Source of the DNA: Pseudomonadota bacterium
Lineage (GTDB): Bacteria; Pseudomonadota; Alphaproteobacteria; Micropepsales; Micropepsaceae
Assembly: GCA_021808875.1 (NCBI GenBank)
Contig: JAKBAU010000061.1
Span: 1 to 13,848 of the forward strand
Reading direction: 5' to 3'
DNA length: 13,848 nt
Positions within the stretch are counted from its first letter, which is position 1; each line of letters opens with the position of its first letter. Shown piece by piece: positions 1 through 9,296 of the stretch. The notes beneath the pieces were generated by a model that was not told where the DNA came from, did no database searches, and saw nothing but the letters and a program-made list of their open reading frames with translations. Both the position numbers and the translations under genes were made by a program.

Positions 1-585
1 GAAGGTATCATCAACATTGGCGACCCAGTCTCGCATCGCCTCGTTCATGGCATCCTTCAGCGTGCGCGAGCCACTGGTTACGGCGCGCACTTCGGCGCCT
101 AAAAGCTGCATGCGAAAGACATTGGGTTTTTGCCGCTCAATGTCGACTTCGCCCATATAGACCACACAGGGCAGGCCAAAGCGCGCCGCCACCGTTGCCG
201 TCGCAACACCGTGCTGGCCCGCTCCGGTCTCCGCAATGATGCGGCGCTTGCCCATGCGTCGTGCCAGTAGAATCTGGCCAAGGCAGTTGTTGATCTTGTG
301 CGCGCCCGTATGATTGAGATCCTCACGTTTCAGATAGATTTTGGCGCCACCCAAATGCGCGCTCAGCCGTTCGGCGAAATAGAGCGGGTTGACGCGTCCG
401 ACGTAGTTTTTGAGCAGACCGCGCAGCTCGACGGCAAAACCCTCGTCTGCCCGTGCGGCGCGATAGGCTGCTTCCAGATCAACGACCAGCGGCATCAAGG
501 TCTCGGCGACGTAGCGGCCGCCATAGACACCGAAATGACCACTTGCATCCGGTCCGGCCCGCAATGAATTGGGCAATCGCGTCAC
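1..585 (-). CDS. trpB: Tryptophan synthase beta chain (partial, N-terminal 195 residues)
   Basis: TrpB is the PLP enzyme that condenses indole with serine to give tryptophan, as the beta subunit of the TrpA2B2 complex in the cytoplasm. The reading frame is open from a GTG at 585 to the window edge, so the C-terminal half lies outside. Visible landmarks are [18 protein letters not shown] near residues 16-33, the PLP-binding lysine in HTGAHKINN (K97), and [13 protein letters not shown] with the catalytic glutamate at about residue 119, followed by the [16 protein letters not shown] stretch. All match the family well. The GTG start has AAGGGAG about 8 nt upstream and overlaps the trpF stop as GTGA, so the two are probably translationally coupled. 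trpA would be expected just beyond the left edge. Identity is essentially certain; only the 3' end is unseen. Confidence 0.97.
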   Translation of the reverse strand, partial: MTRLPNSLRAGPDASGHFGVYGGRYVAETLMPLVVDLEAAYRAARADEGFAVELRGLLKNYVGRVNPLYFAERLSAHLGGAKIYLKREDLNHTGAHKINNCLGQILLARRMGKRRIIAETGAGQHGVATATVAARFGLPCVVYMGEVDIERQKPNVFRMQLLGAEVRAVTSGSRTLKDAMNEAMRDWVANVDDTF

Positions 586-1256
586 GCGGAACTCCCTTGT
601 TGGACTGAACCAGGCAGTACAACGCGTGCTGCCGCAACAAATGCCTGGATCAGCTGTGGGTTCTTGATGCCAGGCTCCGATTCAACGCCGCTGGAGACAT
701 CCACGCCGGGCGCCCCAGACACGCTGAGCGCCAGGGCCACGTTGTCGGGGGTAAGACCGCCGGCCAACAGCCAGGGGCGCGAGATGCGCTTCTGCTGCAG
801 TAATCGCCAGTCAAAGGCGAGGCCGTGCCCACCCGGACGGGTCGCCCCCTTGGGAGCGCGGGCATCGAACAGAAACATGTCGGCGACAGACTCATACCTG
901 GCAACGTGGAGCAGATCCTCCGCCTCGGCCACCGCCAGAGCCTTGATCAGCGGGCGCCCAAAGCGGCTGCGCAATTCAGCCAGTCTCTGCGGGCTTTCAC
1001 GACCGTGGAGCTGTACGAAATCCGGCTGGATGGCGTTTATGACCTGCTCGACAGTGGTGTCGTCCGGCTCAACGAGAAGCGCAACAATGCGCGCCCGACC
1101 GCGCGCCCGCTGCGCCAGTTCCCTCGCCTTGGCATACGGCAGATGGCGCGGTGAGGCGGGATGAAAGGCAAAGCCCACAAAATCCACGCCTGCGCGCAGA
1201 GCCGCGTCCAGCGCATGGGCTTCGGTGATGCCACAGATTTTCACGGTCACAGCCAT
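582..1256 (-). CDS. trpF: Phosphoribosylanthranilate isomerase
   Basis: TrpF catalyses the Amadori rearrangement of N-(5'-phosphoribosyl)anthranilate to CdRP, the third step of tryptophan synthesis. The 224-residue product begins [11 protein letters not shown], with the catalytic cysteine at residue 8 and the catalytic aspartate in LFDARAP (D131). Further family blocks are [37 protein letters not shown] and the phosphate-binding VDVSSGVES. The frame stays open upstream to an ATG at 1349, but that would add 31 residues with no counterpart in TrpF, and homology begins at MAVTVK, so the start at 1256 is preferred even though its Shine-Dalgarno is weak. The gene overlaps trpB by 4 bp (GTGA). Upstream, the oppositely oriented small gene at 1507-1743 separates it from pyrF, so it probably has its own promoter. 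Confidence 0.96.
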   Translation of the reverse strand: MAVTVKICGITEAHALDAALRAGVDFVGFAFHPASPRHLPYAKARELAQRARGRARIVALLVEPDDTTVEQVINAIQPDFVQLHGRESPQRLAELRSRFGRPLIKALAVAEAEDLLHVARYESVADMFLFDARAPKGATRPGGHGLAFDWRLLQQKRISRPWLLAGGLTPDNVALALSVSGAPGVDVSSGVESEPGIKNPQLIQAFVAAARVVLPGSVQQGSSA

Positions 1257-1408
1257 GGGGCGCCGCTTATCGCTGTCCCTCGGGGCAAAATCAAGCAAGC
1301 CTCGCCCCGGCAAACGTTCCCGAGGGATGCCAAAAGGGCCTGTCGACATGGCACCAGCTTCATACTTCGCGCATCGACAGCCAGTCCCGTTTGAGATAGA
1401 CTTTCAAA

Positions 1409-1437
1409 ATCGTTGGCTCGCATAAATAGAGCGTCAA
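1409..1437 (-). promoter_or_regulatory. Candidate sigma-70 promoter for trpFB
   Basis: On the minus strand a TTGACG hexamer (1432-1437) is followed after exactly 17 nt by AACGAT (1409-1414). The -35 is close to consensus. The -10 keeps the conserved second A and last T but is otherwise poor. It lies about 150 nt upstream of trpF, in the gap that separates trpF from pyrF, where a promoter is needed. This is an inference from spacing only. Confidence 0.3.
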
Positions 1438-1506
1438 CGGCTGAGAGACTACGCCCTGAACAACAAGGGCAAAGGCTCCCGCTCCATTGTGCGAGGAGTA
1501 CGGTTG

Positions 1507-1743
1507 GTGTCGCGTTATACATTCCGCATTCTTGATAGCAACGGCCGAATGGCCGAGGAAATGGCCATATTGTGCGACGATGACTTTGCCGCACTTGACA
1601 GGGCTGCCTTGCTAGCTGCCGGACGCAGTGTCGAGATCTGGTGCGGAGCGCAGCTTTTGACCCATCGTCGCGCCGATGGCGAGGCGGCACTCGACGCCCT
1701 CAGCATGCCCCAGACATGGGCCGCCATGACGGTGCGCAGCTAG
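1507..1743 (+). CDS. Small conserved-type hypothetical protein (78 aa)
   Basis: The product is unrecognised in function. It begins MSRYTFRILDSNGRMAEEMA and continues through DDDFAALDRAALLAAGRSVEIWCGAQLL, a pattern like short alphaproteobacterial proteins with a Y-x-F-x-I/L-D-x-x-G opening, an acidic patch, an Ala-rich helix and a V-E-I/V-W-x-G segment. The resemblance to the DUF6894-type group is from memory and unproven. The start chosen is GTG 1507, because GAGGAG at 1493-1498 sits 8 nt upstream; GTG 1489 lies before that site and TTG 1504 is the nearest alternative. It is soluble, with no signal peptide or membrane segment. It is transcribed against the neighbouring operon, its stop is 3 bp from the end of pyrF, and it separates pyrF from trpF. 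I am fairly sure it is a real gene. Confidence 0.72.
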   Translation: MSRYTFRILDSNGRMAEEMAILCDDDFAALDRAALLAAGRSVEIWCGAQLLTHRRADGEAALDALSMPQTWAAMTVRS

Positions 1744-1746
1744 GCC

Positions 1747-2451
1747 TCAGCTGCTGCCCACACCAATCTCAAGCAGCAGGCTCCGCGCCACGGCGACCGG
1801 ATCTTTCGCCGCGGTCAGAGGACGGCCAATAACGAGAATGTCGGCGCCAGCCTGTACGGCCTCGCCCGGGGTCATGACGCGAACCTGGTCGCCGAGTTCC
1901 GCGCCTTTGGGGCGAATCCCCGGCGTGACGATGAGGAAGTTGGAGCCGCAGGCGTTACGCACGGCCGCAATCTCCCGCGGGCTGCAAACCACCCCATCGA
2001 GGCCGGCTTCCTGGGCCAGCGCGGCAAGGCGCACGACCTGCTCTTCCACCTTCATCCCCTGACCGACACGGGCCAGTTCCTGCGGACCCAGTGACGTCAG
2101 CACCGTCACCGCGAGAACCTTGGCTGGCACCGCCGTACCCAGTGTGGCCTCCTTCGCAGCCCGCATCATGGCGACACCACCGGAGGCGTGGACATTGAAG
2201 ATTCCCACGCCCAGGCCACTGAGTGCCCGCGCTGCGCCCGCCACGGTGTTGGGAATATCGTGGAACTTGACATCGGCGAACACCGGAAGCCCCTCATCAA
2301 TCAGTCGCCGCAGGCCATCGGGGCCGTGGGCGCTGAGAAACTCCAGCCCCAGCTTGATGCCACCGACCGCGGCAGAGAGGCTGCGGGCGAGCATGAGGGC
2401 GCGCTCCAGATCGGGTGTGTCGAGCGCAACATAGAGTGGATTTGACGTCAT
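1747..2451 (-). CDS. pyrF: Orotidine 5'-phosphate decarboxylase
   Basis: PyrF decarboxylates OMP to UMP, the last step of de novo pyrimidine synthesis, as a cytoplasmic TIM-barrel dimer. The 234-residue protein starts [19 protein letters not shown] and carries the catalytic DxKxxD signature in FADVKFHDIPNT (D60, K62, D65), the upstream lysine in GGIKLGLEF (K33), and the phosphate-binding arginine in LVIGRPLTAAKDP (R210) after VTPGIRP. Length and order of motifs are those of the bacterial short form. The ATG overlaps the lapA stop as ATGA, so translation is probably coupled to lapA and ihfB. Its 3' end converges with the small plus-strand gene at 1507-1743 with only 3 bp between stops, and no clear intrinsic terminator is visible between them. 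Confidence 0.97.
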   Translation of the reverse strand: MTSNPLYVALDTPDLERALMLARSLSAAVGGIKLGLEFLSAHGPDGLRRLIDEGLPVFADVKFHDIPNTVAGAARALSGLGVGIFNVHASGGVAMMRAAKEATLGTAVPAKVLAVTVLTSLGPQELARVGQGMKVEEQVVRLAALAQEAGLDGVVCSPREIAAVRNACGSNFLIVTPGIRPKGAELGDQVRVMTPGEAVQAGADILVIGRPLTAAKDPVAVARSLLLEIGVGSS

Positions 2452-2747
2452 GCCGGCGGTTTAGACTGCGGCAGAACCGGAGGCAAGGCAGATCCGGCCA
2501 GCTTCTGCTCCCGCCGGCGCCGGCGCCGGCGGGCCGCCAACAGCGTGCTGACCCAACCAAGCACAAGCCCAAGCAATAAAGCCGCGAGCAGCAGGACAAA
2601 GAGCGGCAAGTGGACCGACAAGCTGGCGTCAGGATGACGCAATGAAAAGGGGTCGATGCTGAAGAGCACGCTCTGGCGATTGGCAATGGCGATCACCGCG
2701 GCGATGGACGCAACCGGAATCCCGATCAGGTAGGTCGAGGGCTTCAC
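2448..2747 (-). CDS. lapA: LapA-domain (DUF1049) inner-membrane protein
   Basis: This is a 99-residue protein with two hydrophobic segments, about residues 6-22 ([16 protein letters not shown]) and 46-70 ([20 protein letters not shown]), followed by a run of eight arginines and a Pro/Ala-rich tail. That layout, with [11 protein letters not shown] between the helices, is the LapA/DUF1049 family, which in Escherichia coli works with LapB in lipopolysaccharide assembly and turnover of LpxC. In Alphaproteobacteria genes of this family commonly follow ihfB, as here. The start is GTG at 2747, overlapping the ihfB stop as GTGA, and its stop overlaps the pyrF start as ATGA. The family call is firm; an LPS role in this organism is by analogy. 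The symbol is used for the domain family. Confidence 0.85.
   Translation of the reverse strand: MKPSTYLIGIPVASIAAVIAIANRQSVLFSIDPFSLRHPDASLSVHLPLFVLLLAALLLGLVLGWVSTLLAARRRRRRREQKLAGSALPPVLPQSKPPA
2511..2531. repeat. Short GC-rich tandem repeat coding for poly-arginine in LapA
   Basis: Three to four head-to-tail copies of the self-complementary hexamer GCCGGC lie inside lapA. On the minus strand they encode part of the arginine run after the second membrane helix. The tract can fold on itself and is a possible site of slippage in units of two codons. Confidence 0.5.
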
Positions 2748-3055
2748 GGCGCTGGCGAACTCGCGCCTTGGGGCTTGTGACCGTTCAGCCGCTCGCGCAG
2801 TTCCTTGCCGGTACGGAAAAATGGCGCACGCTTCTCATCTACCGTGACCGGTTCACCGGTGCGCGGATTGCGCCCCATGCGGGCAGGACGCACCTTGACC
2901 GAGAACGCGCCAAAGCCGCGCAACTCGACACGATGGCCTTCGGCCAGCGCCTTGGTGATTTCGTCTAGTACTGTCGTCACAATGCGCTCCACATCACGGT
3001 GATAAAGATGCGGATAACGCTGCGCCAGACGCGCAACCAGTTCAGACTTGATCAT
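2744..3055 (-). CDS. ihfB: Integration host factor subunit beta
   Basis: IhfB pairs with IhfA to form the nucleoid protein that bends DNA sharply at specific sites. The 103-residue product begins [17 protein letters not shown] and has the helical N-terminal dimerisation region, the RGFGAFSVK strand turn (about 46-54), and the DNA-arm motif [10 protein letters not shown] (61-70) whose proline intercalates between bases. The segment [18 protein letters not shown] closes the fold, followed by a short Pro/Ser tail. The frame is open for 21 more codons upstream (to 3118), but homology starts at MIKSEL and a G/A-rich Shine-Dalgarno (GGGGGAAGGG) precedes that ATG. It overlaps lapA by 4 bp. In many relatives ihfB follows rpsA; here a histidine kinase gene lies between. 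Confidence 0.96.
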   Translation of the reverse strand: MIKSELVARLAQRYPHLYHRDVERIVTTVLDEITKALAEGHRVELRGFGAFSVKVRPARMGRNPRTGEPVTVDEKRAPFFRTGKELRERLNGHKPQGASSPAP

Positions 3056-3117
3056 CCCTTCCCCCGAGGGCGTGTCCCCCCGCCCGTCAAGCCTCACCGG
3101 CTCATGGCGAGCAGGCA

Positions 3118-3146
3118 ACCTTGTCAGAGGCTAGAGGGGCCGTCAA
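3118..3146 (-). promoter_or_regulatory. Candidate promoter for ihfB-lapA-pyrF
   Basis: Reading the minus strand, TTGACG (3141-3146) is followed after 17 nt by CAAGGT (3118-3123), about 60 nt upstream of the ihfB start. The -35 is good and the -10 poor. The 158-bp gap between the kinase stop and ihfB could hold a promoter, but this assignment is weak. Confidence 0.25.
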
Positions 3147-3213
3147 CTTCAAAGCCTTGATGATCTTGACAATTTCTCAATGAGGCCGGCGCTGCGGGCG
3201 GCCCCGGGAGGGC

Positions 3214-4941
3214 TCAGGCCGCGCGCTCGACAGCGATCCCAAGGGGCAGTTCTACGGTCACCAGGGTCCCGGTGCCGAGGTCGCTTTCAATGCGCATGGT
3301 GCCGTCATGCATGCGCGCGAGTGCCTGCACGAGGGCCAGTCCGAGGCCTGTTCCCTCATGGGCAATGGCGACATCCCCCCGCGCCTGGACAAAAGGGTTG
3401 CCCAGCCCGGAAATGGCCTCGGTGGGGATTCCGACCCCGGTATCACGGACCGAAAGCAGGCAGGACCGGCGCACCTGGTCTCGTCTCAGTGTCACGGTCA
3501 CAGCGCCATCCCTGGGGGTGAACTTGACCGCATTCGACAGCAGGTTGAGCAGGATCTGCTTGAAGGCACGGCGATCGGCAAAGAGCTTGAACGGCTCCTC
3601 GGGGACTTCGCGCAACAGCGTAACCCCGCCGGCCTGGGCCCGCTCCTGCATCAGCCGCAGGCAGTCCTCGACCACCGGCATGACATCAATCAGCTTCTTC
3701 TCGATCTCGAACTTGCCCGCCTCGATCTTGGACATGTCGAGAACATCATTGATCAACTCAAGCAGGTGGGAGCCTGCCTCGTGAATGAGTCCGGAATATT
3801 CGAGGTAGTGAGGATGGCCCAGGGGCCCGAACATCTCGGACTTCATCACCTCAGAAAAGCCGATTACGGCATTGAGCGGCGTCCGCAGTTCATGGCTCAT
3901 ATTGGCGAGGAACATCGACTTGCTGCGATTGGCGTTTTCGGCGGCATCCTTGGCCACAACCGCCTCCTCAACCGCCTCCTCGGCCCGCCCGAGGGCCAAC
4001 GCCAGACCCCGCTCCAGGCGCCGGCGGTGGGCAAGTGCGGTTCCGGTCAGAACCACCGTAAAGCTCAGCACCGCCGCAAAGCCGAGGATGACCATGATCT
4101 GATCGCGCATCGGGCTCAGGGGAATGGTCTCGCTGCGGCCGGCCAGGGCGGGAAGCAGCAGATAGGCATCAGCGACCAGTGTACCGAGAGTGCCCCCGGC
4201 GAAGCCACGGGTGAAGGTGAGGAGCAGCACGGCGGGAAAGAACAGATAGGCGAGTGGGAAATGATGGAAGATGAGATTGACGCTGAGCGCAGCCGCAAGT
4301 CCGCTCAGCGCCAGCATCGTTCCAGGCAGCTGGGCCAAGGACAGCATTGCACGAAAATCGCGCAGTCGCGCCGTCAGCAAAGGGGGCAACAGCACCAAAA
4401 GCCCGAAGGCATCCCCCATATACCAGTGGATGGCAACCGGCCAGAAGGCGTGTCCCCGGAGCAGTAACTGCTCTAGTGCAGCCAGCAGCGCCGACGCCAT
4501 GGGGGCCGGTCCGATCGCCAATGCAAAGAACGTCCACAGCAGCCGCGGTGTCGCCTGATTGAGCACCGGCCCAGCAAGACGGCGCAGCAAGAGGACCATG
4601 AGCGCAATTTCGACGCCGTTACAGAGGGCAAGAAGAATCGCATCGGTGGGGCGATCGCCAAAGACCGCACCGCCGGCGATCGCAGCGAAGGTAGCGGTCA
4701 GCATCAGCGGCCAGAAGGCGCGTCGCGCTGATTTCAGCATCACCGCGCACACAACCGCATTGGCCACCCAAATCACCGCGATCCGCCCGGTGAAGGAGGT
4801 CAGCCACAGCCCGCCATAGGCGCAGCCAAACACGAGCGTTGCAAACAGACTGTAACGCACGCTCTGCCGGACGTTTGGCGCCAGCGCAAGCGCCCCGCGA
4901 CCCCGGGGAGAACTGACATCAAGGGAGTGCGATGCGGACAT
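3214..4941 (-). CDS. MASE1-type membrane sensor histidine kinase, orphan
   Basis: The 575-residue protein has an N-terminal membrane half of about eight hydrophobic segments resembling the MASE1 sensory domain, a short coiled-coil linker rich in E/A (about 311-340), then a HisKA domain with the phospho-acceptor in FLANMSHELRTPLNAVIGFSE (His350). A HATPase_c domain follows: N-box NLLSNAVKF (N470), G1 DTGVGIP (D500) and G2 GTGLGL (530-535). All catalytic motifs are intact, so it should autophosphorylate. There is no receiver domain and no response regulator gene in the window, so its partner is unknown, as is the signal. The start at 4941 (MSASHS) is preferred; a GTG at 5028 would add 29 residues, and neither has a strong Shine-Dalgarno. 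It lies between rpsA and ihfB on the same strand. Confidence 0.9.
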   Translation of the reverse strand: MSASHSLDVSSPRGRGALALAPNVRQSVRYSLFATLVFGCAYGGLWLTSFTGRIAVIWVANAVVCAVMLKSARRAFWPLMLTATFAAIAGGAVFGDRPTDAILLALCNGVEIALMVLLLRRLAGPVLNQATPRLLWTFFALAIGPAPMASALLAALEQLLLRGHAFWPVAIHWYMGDAFGLLVLLPPLLTARLRDFRAMLSLAQLPGTMLALSGLAAALSVNLIFHHFPLAYLFFPAVLLLTFTRGFAGGTLGTLVADAYLLLPALAGRSETIPLSPMRDQIMVILGFAAVLSFTVVLTGTALAHRRRLERGLALALGRAEEAVEEAVVAKDAAENANRSKSMFLANMSHELRTPLNAVIGFSEVMKSEMFGPLGHPHYLEYSGLIHEAGSHLLELINDVLDMSKIEAGKFEIEKKLIDVMPVVEDCLRLMQERAQAGGVTLLREVPEEPFKLFADRRAFKQILLNLLSNAVKFTPRDGAVTVTLRRDQVRRSCLLSVRDTGVGIPTEAISGLGNPFVQARGDVAIAHEGTGLGLALVQALARMHDGTMRIESDLGTGTLVTVELPLGIAVERAA

Positions 4942-5049
4942 AGCTCGGTTCCGATTGTCGTCCGAAACTACAGGTAGCAATGATAACCGGATGTTAACAG
5001 CAGACCGCCGGCACAGTGCTTTAATCACCTACTTCCCAGCAGTTGAATA

Positions 5050-5069
5050 GAGTTTGACGGAGTTTAACG
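5050..5069. repeat. Two tandem 10-bp repeats upstream of the histidine kinase
   Basis: GAGTTTGACG is followed at once by GAGTTTAACG, identical at 9 of 10 positions. The period of one helical turn, and the position about 110-130 bp upstream of the kinase start, are what a regulator binding as a tandem dimer would need. No regulator is identified. Confidence 0.45.
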
Positions 5070-5135
5070 CAGACGTAATCGATAAAGGCGACATCACCGC
5101 GTGAGAGACCGCGGACACAGGTCAAACACGCACCT

Positions 5136-5160
5136 GCCCCCTCCCTCAGCGGAAGGGGGC
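5136..5160 (-). terminator. Hairpin after rpsA, possible terminator
   Basis: GCCCCCTCCC and GGAAGGGGGC pair as a 10-bp stem with one mismatch around a 5-nt loop, starting 20 nt past the rpsA stop. On the transcribed strand it is followed only by a mixed sequence with a short TTT, not a proper U-tract, so it may be a weak terminator or an end-protecting stem that sets the level of kinase transcription. Confidence 0.45.
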
Positions 5161-5180
5161 GGCGCGGATGCTTGACAGGA

Positions 5181-6896
<1,716 letters not shown>

Positions 6897-6962
6897 GAAG
6901 TTCCTTCAGTGGGCTGGGATGTAGGGTCGGGTCAGTCACCTGGTTTGGGTTGAGCCACAAAC

Positions 6963-6976
6963 CCCGCGACCGCGGG
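6963..6976 (-). terminator. Small GC hairpin in the rpsA leader
   Basis: CCCGC and GCGGG form a 5-bp stem with a 4-nt loop. On the minus strand it is followed by GTTTGTGG, a very short U-rich stretch. It could be a weak terminator for cmk or part of the rpsA leader fold. Confidence 0.25.
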
Positions 6977-7001
6977 ACACTCTTAAAGCCGAATATGCCG
7001 A

Positions 7002-7039
7002 CCCGGTTTGGGGCCGGGCGGACTTCTGCACTTCGGCCC
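7002..7039 (-). promoter_or_regulatory. Alternative hairpins in the rpsA 5' leader
   Basis: CCCGG (7002-7006) can pair with CCGGG (7014-7018), or GGGCCG (7011-7016) can pair with CGGCCC (7034-7039). The two pairings share 7014-7016 and exclude each other. Such a switch would fit feedback on S1 synthesis, but both stems are short and the DNA is GC-rich, so chance is a fair explanation. Confidence 0.25.
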
Positions 7040-7130
7040 GTCCACTCACAGAGGGCACCCGCGCAGCAGGTTGGTTCAAATCGGAATGTGGAACGCAGAA
7101 CCAGCTCGGACGAGCGTCGCCGGGTCTCCT

Positions 7131-7802
7131 TCAACCCCTTGGCTTGGCTTCGAGCTTGGCCGCAAGTCTGGGTTCAACCAGTGCAAGGGCGGCTGCGAAC
7201 GCGGCGTCTATACCTAAATTGGTGGTATCTAGCAAGGCAGCATCCTGCGCCTGGCGCAGCGGAGCCACAGCCCGTGCCCGGTCGGCTGCATCGCGATGAA
7301 CCAGCTCTTCGAGCACCTGTGCCTCGTTACGTTGAATGCCAAGTCCGGCCAATTCCTGCCAGCGGCGGTGTGCGCGCACCTCTGGTGCCGCATCAACGAA
7401 GAGCTTGGCATCGGCATCAGGGCAGATCACCGTGCCGATATCCCGGCCATCCACCACCGCACCGGCGGCAGCACCAGGAGGGTGGTCAATGAACTGGCGC
7501 TGATAGTGCAAGAGCGCTGCACGCACCGAAGCAATCGCTGCCAGTTTGGAGGCAGCCGCTCCAACCGCGTCGCTGCGCAGGACCAACTCGCCCGCGCGGG
7601 CCTGATCAAGGGCGCGTGCCGCGGCCAGAGCATCTGATTCCAAACCAGGATCGCCGCCGGCCTCGAGCACGCCCAGTGCCGTCAGTCGGTAAAGCACCCC
7701 GGAATCGAGATGCGCAAAACCGAAATACGCAGCAAGCCGGCGGGCCAAGGTACCCTTTCCAGAGGCCGCCGTACCGTCGACGGCAATGACGGGAGGACGC
7801 AT
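7131..7802 (-). CDS. cmk: Cytidylate kinase
   Basis: Cmk phosphorylates CMP and dCMP with ATP, feeding CTP and dCTP pools. The 223-residue protein opens [18 protein letters not shown] with the P-loop at residues 10-18, then HLDSGVLYR (31-39), which forms part of the nucleotide-monophosphate site, and VVDGRDIGTVICPDADAKLFV (GRDIGT at 119-124), typical of the family. The lid region RRWQELA and the C-terminal LDTTNLGID follow. The sequence is Ala-rich but complete. Its ATG overlaps the aroA stop by one base (TGATG), so it is probably translated by ribosomes finishing aroA. The aroA-cmk-rpsA order is a widely conserved cluster. Confidence 0.97.
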   Translation of the reverse strand: MRPPVIAVDGTAASGKGTLARRLAAYFGFAHLDSGVLYRLTALGVLEAGGDPGLESDALAAARALDQARAGELVLRSDAVGAAASKLAAIASVRAALLHYQRQFIDHPPGAAAGAVVDGRDIGTVICPDADAKLFVDAAPEVRAHRRWQELAGLGIQRNEAQVLEELVHRDAADRARAVAPLRQAQDAALLDTTNLGIDAAFAAALALVEPRLAAKLEAKPRG

Positions 7803-9145
7803 CAGTCGGGCTCCGCGAAATTTGCCCCCAGCCGGCGCATCAGATCACAGAAATCCGGAAAGCTCGTCGCGATCATCTGGGTATCATCGACGGTGACAGC
7901 GTCGCGCGTAGCAAGGCCGGCAACCAGAAAACTCATGGCAATGCGATGGTCCATATGGGTGGCGATGAGCCCGCCCCCCTGCACGTCCATCCCCCTGCCC
8001 TCGATAATGAGCCCGTCTGCCAGTTCGTCGACCGAAACTCCGAGCGCTTTCAAGCCCGCAGCTATCGCCGCCAGCCGGTCGCTTTCCTTGACCCTGAGCT
8101 CTTCGAGACCACGCAGCACCGTACGGCCCTCGGCAAAGGCTGCCGCAACCGCCAAGATCGGATATTCATCGATCATCGACGGCGCCCAGTCAGGTGGTAC
8201 CTCGATACCGGTAAGCGGACCGGAGCAAACCTTCAGATCTCCGATTTCTTCTCCCCCGCTGTCGCGCCGATTGGTGACCTCAAGTGACGCACCCATGGCG
8301 CGCAGTGCGGCGAAAAGCCCCGTGCGCCGGGGGTTCAGCATCACATCCGGCACCAGGATCTCCGAGCCTGGTACGAGCAACGCCGCCACCACCGGAAAAG
8401 CCGCCGACGACGGATCACGCGGCACCATGATCGAGGTGGCCCCAAGCTCGGCTTCTCCCATCAGCGTGATCGCTTCGCCGGTCTCCAGTGGCTCAACATG
8501 GATCTGCGCGCCAAAGGCGCGGAGCATACGCTCGGTATGGTCTCGGGTGAGGGCTGCTTGCGAGATGGTGGTGCGCCCTGGCGCATTGAGCGCGGCGAGC
8601 AGGAGGGCGGATTTGACCTGGGCCGAGGCCAAGGTGAGGTGATGGCGCACCGGTAGCGCCACCCGCGCCCCGCGCAAGGTAATGGGCATGCGTCCACCCT
8701 CGCCGGCCTCGGCCTCAGCGCCAAAGAGCCGGAGAGGCTCCAGAACCCGGCCCATGGGACGACGGCGCAGGCTGGCATCACCGGTGAAAACCGCCCGGAT
8801 TGGCGTGGTGGCCATCATGCCCATGACCAGCCGCGAGCCCGTCCCGGAATTGCCAAAATCGAGCACATCATCCGGTTCGCCAAGGCCTCCAACGCCAACG
8901 CCGCGAACCAGCCAGCTGCCGTCCTGATCGCGCTCAAGCTGTGCGCCGAAGGCCCGCATGGCAGCTGCCGTATTGAGCACGTCTTCCGCTTCGAGCAGCC
9001 CGGCGATCCGGGTTTCACCCACACAAAGTGTCCCAAGAATGAGAGCACGGTGGGAGATCGACTTGTCGCCTGGCACCGCCGCGGTCCCGCCAAGCAATGA
9101 ACCGGCGGAATGAGAGCGAAGGGGGCGGGACGATGCGTGAACCAT
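7802..9145 (-). CDS. aroA: 3-phosphoshikimate 1-carboxyvinyltransferase (EPSP synthase, class II type)
   Basis: AroA joins PEP to shikimate-3-phosphate in the shikimate pathway, upstream of the tryptophan genes at the other end of this window. The 447-residue enzyme starts [15 protein letters not shown] and shows [15 protein letters not shown] (K28 contacts both substrates), [11 protein letters not shown] (97-105), [35 protein letters not shown], the catalytic-aspartate region [20 protein letters not shown] (about 321-340), [13 protein letters not shown] and a C-terminal DHRIAMSF. These blocks resemble the class II enzyme of Agrobacterium CP4 more than class I of E. coli. The residue matching Ala100 of CP4, which gives glyphosate insensitivity, is Gly101 here, so tolerance should not be assumed. 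It is divergent from the TIGR02300 gene. Confidence 0.97.
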   Translation of the reverse strand: MVHASSRPLRSHSAGSLLGGTAAVPGDKSISHRALILGTLCVGETRIAGLLEAEDVLNTAAAMRAFGAQLERDQDGSWLVRGVGVGGLGEPDDVLDFGNSGTGSRLVMGMMATTPIRAVFTGDASLRRRPMGRVLEPLRLFGAEAEAGEGGRMPITLRGARVALPVRHHLTLASAQVKSALLLAALNAPGRTTISQAALTRDHTERMLRAFGAQIHVEPLETGEAITLMGEAELGATSIMVPRDPSSAAFPVVAALLVPGSEILVPDVMLNPRRTGLFAALRAMGASLEVTNRRDSGGEEIGDLKVCSGPLTGIEVPPDWAPSMIDEYPILAVAAAFAEGRTVLRGLEELRVKESDRLAAIAAGLKALGVSVDELADGLIIEGRGMDVQGGGLIATHMDHRIAMSFLVAGLATRDAVTVDDTQMIATSFPDFCDLMRRLGANFAEPD

Positions 9146-9232
9146 GGAGACTGCCTAAAGCAACCGGAGGGCCGGTCAAGTGCGCGCGCGCCCCCCAAAG
9201 CCATAAAATTGTCCGCCAGGGCAACTATCGCT

Positions 9233-9261
9233 TTGACAGTCGCCTCGGCCCGTGGCAAACC
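9233..9261 (+). promoter_or_regulatory. Candidate promoter for the TIGR02300 gene
   Basis: A perfect TTGACA (9233-9238) is followed after 17 nt by CAAACC (9256-9261), a weak -10. Transcription would begin near 9268, leaving a leader of about 29 nt before the preferred TTG start and ruling out the GTG at 9252. The -35 is the main evidence. Confidence 0.35.
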
Positions 9262-9296
9262 CGCCTCCCTTCGCAATCACGGTGGACCTTTTACCC

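Noticed and set aside
1257..1349. 31-residue N-terminal extension of TrpF
   Set aside because: TrpF proteins begin just before the KICG motif; the extension has no family counterpart.
1391..1427. TTGAGA and CATAAA as a promoter for the small plus-strand gene
   Set aside because: The spacing is about 24 nt, too long for a sigma-70 promoter.
1247..1690. 147-aa minus-strand frame overlapping the small gene and the trpF promoter region
   Set aside because: It is a shadow: the opposite strand has the better ribosome site and a protein-like pattern, while this frame is low in hydrophobic periodicity and rich in Arg/Cys.
3056..3118. 21-residue N-terminal extension of IhfB
   Set aside because: Homology starts at MIKSEL and a strong purine-rich ribosome site precedes that ATG.
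3307..4467. Plus-strand 386-aa open frame
   Set aside because: It is antisense to the histidine kinase, whose HisKA and ATPase motifs fix the true strand; composition is that of a GC-rich shadow frame.
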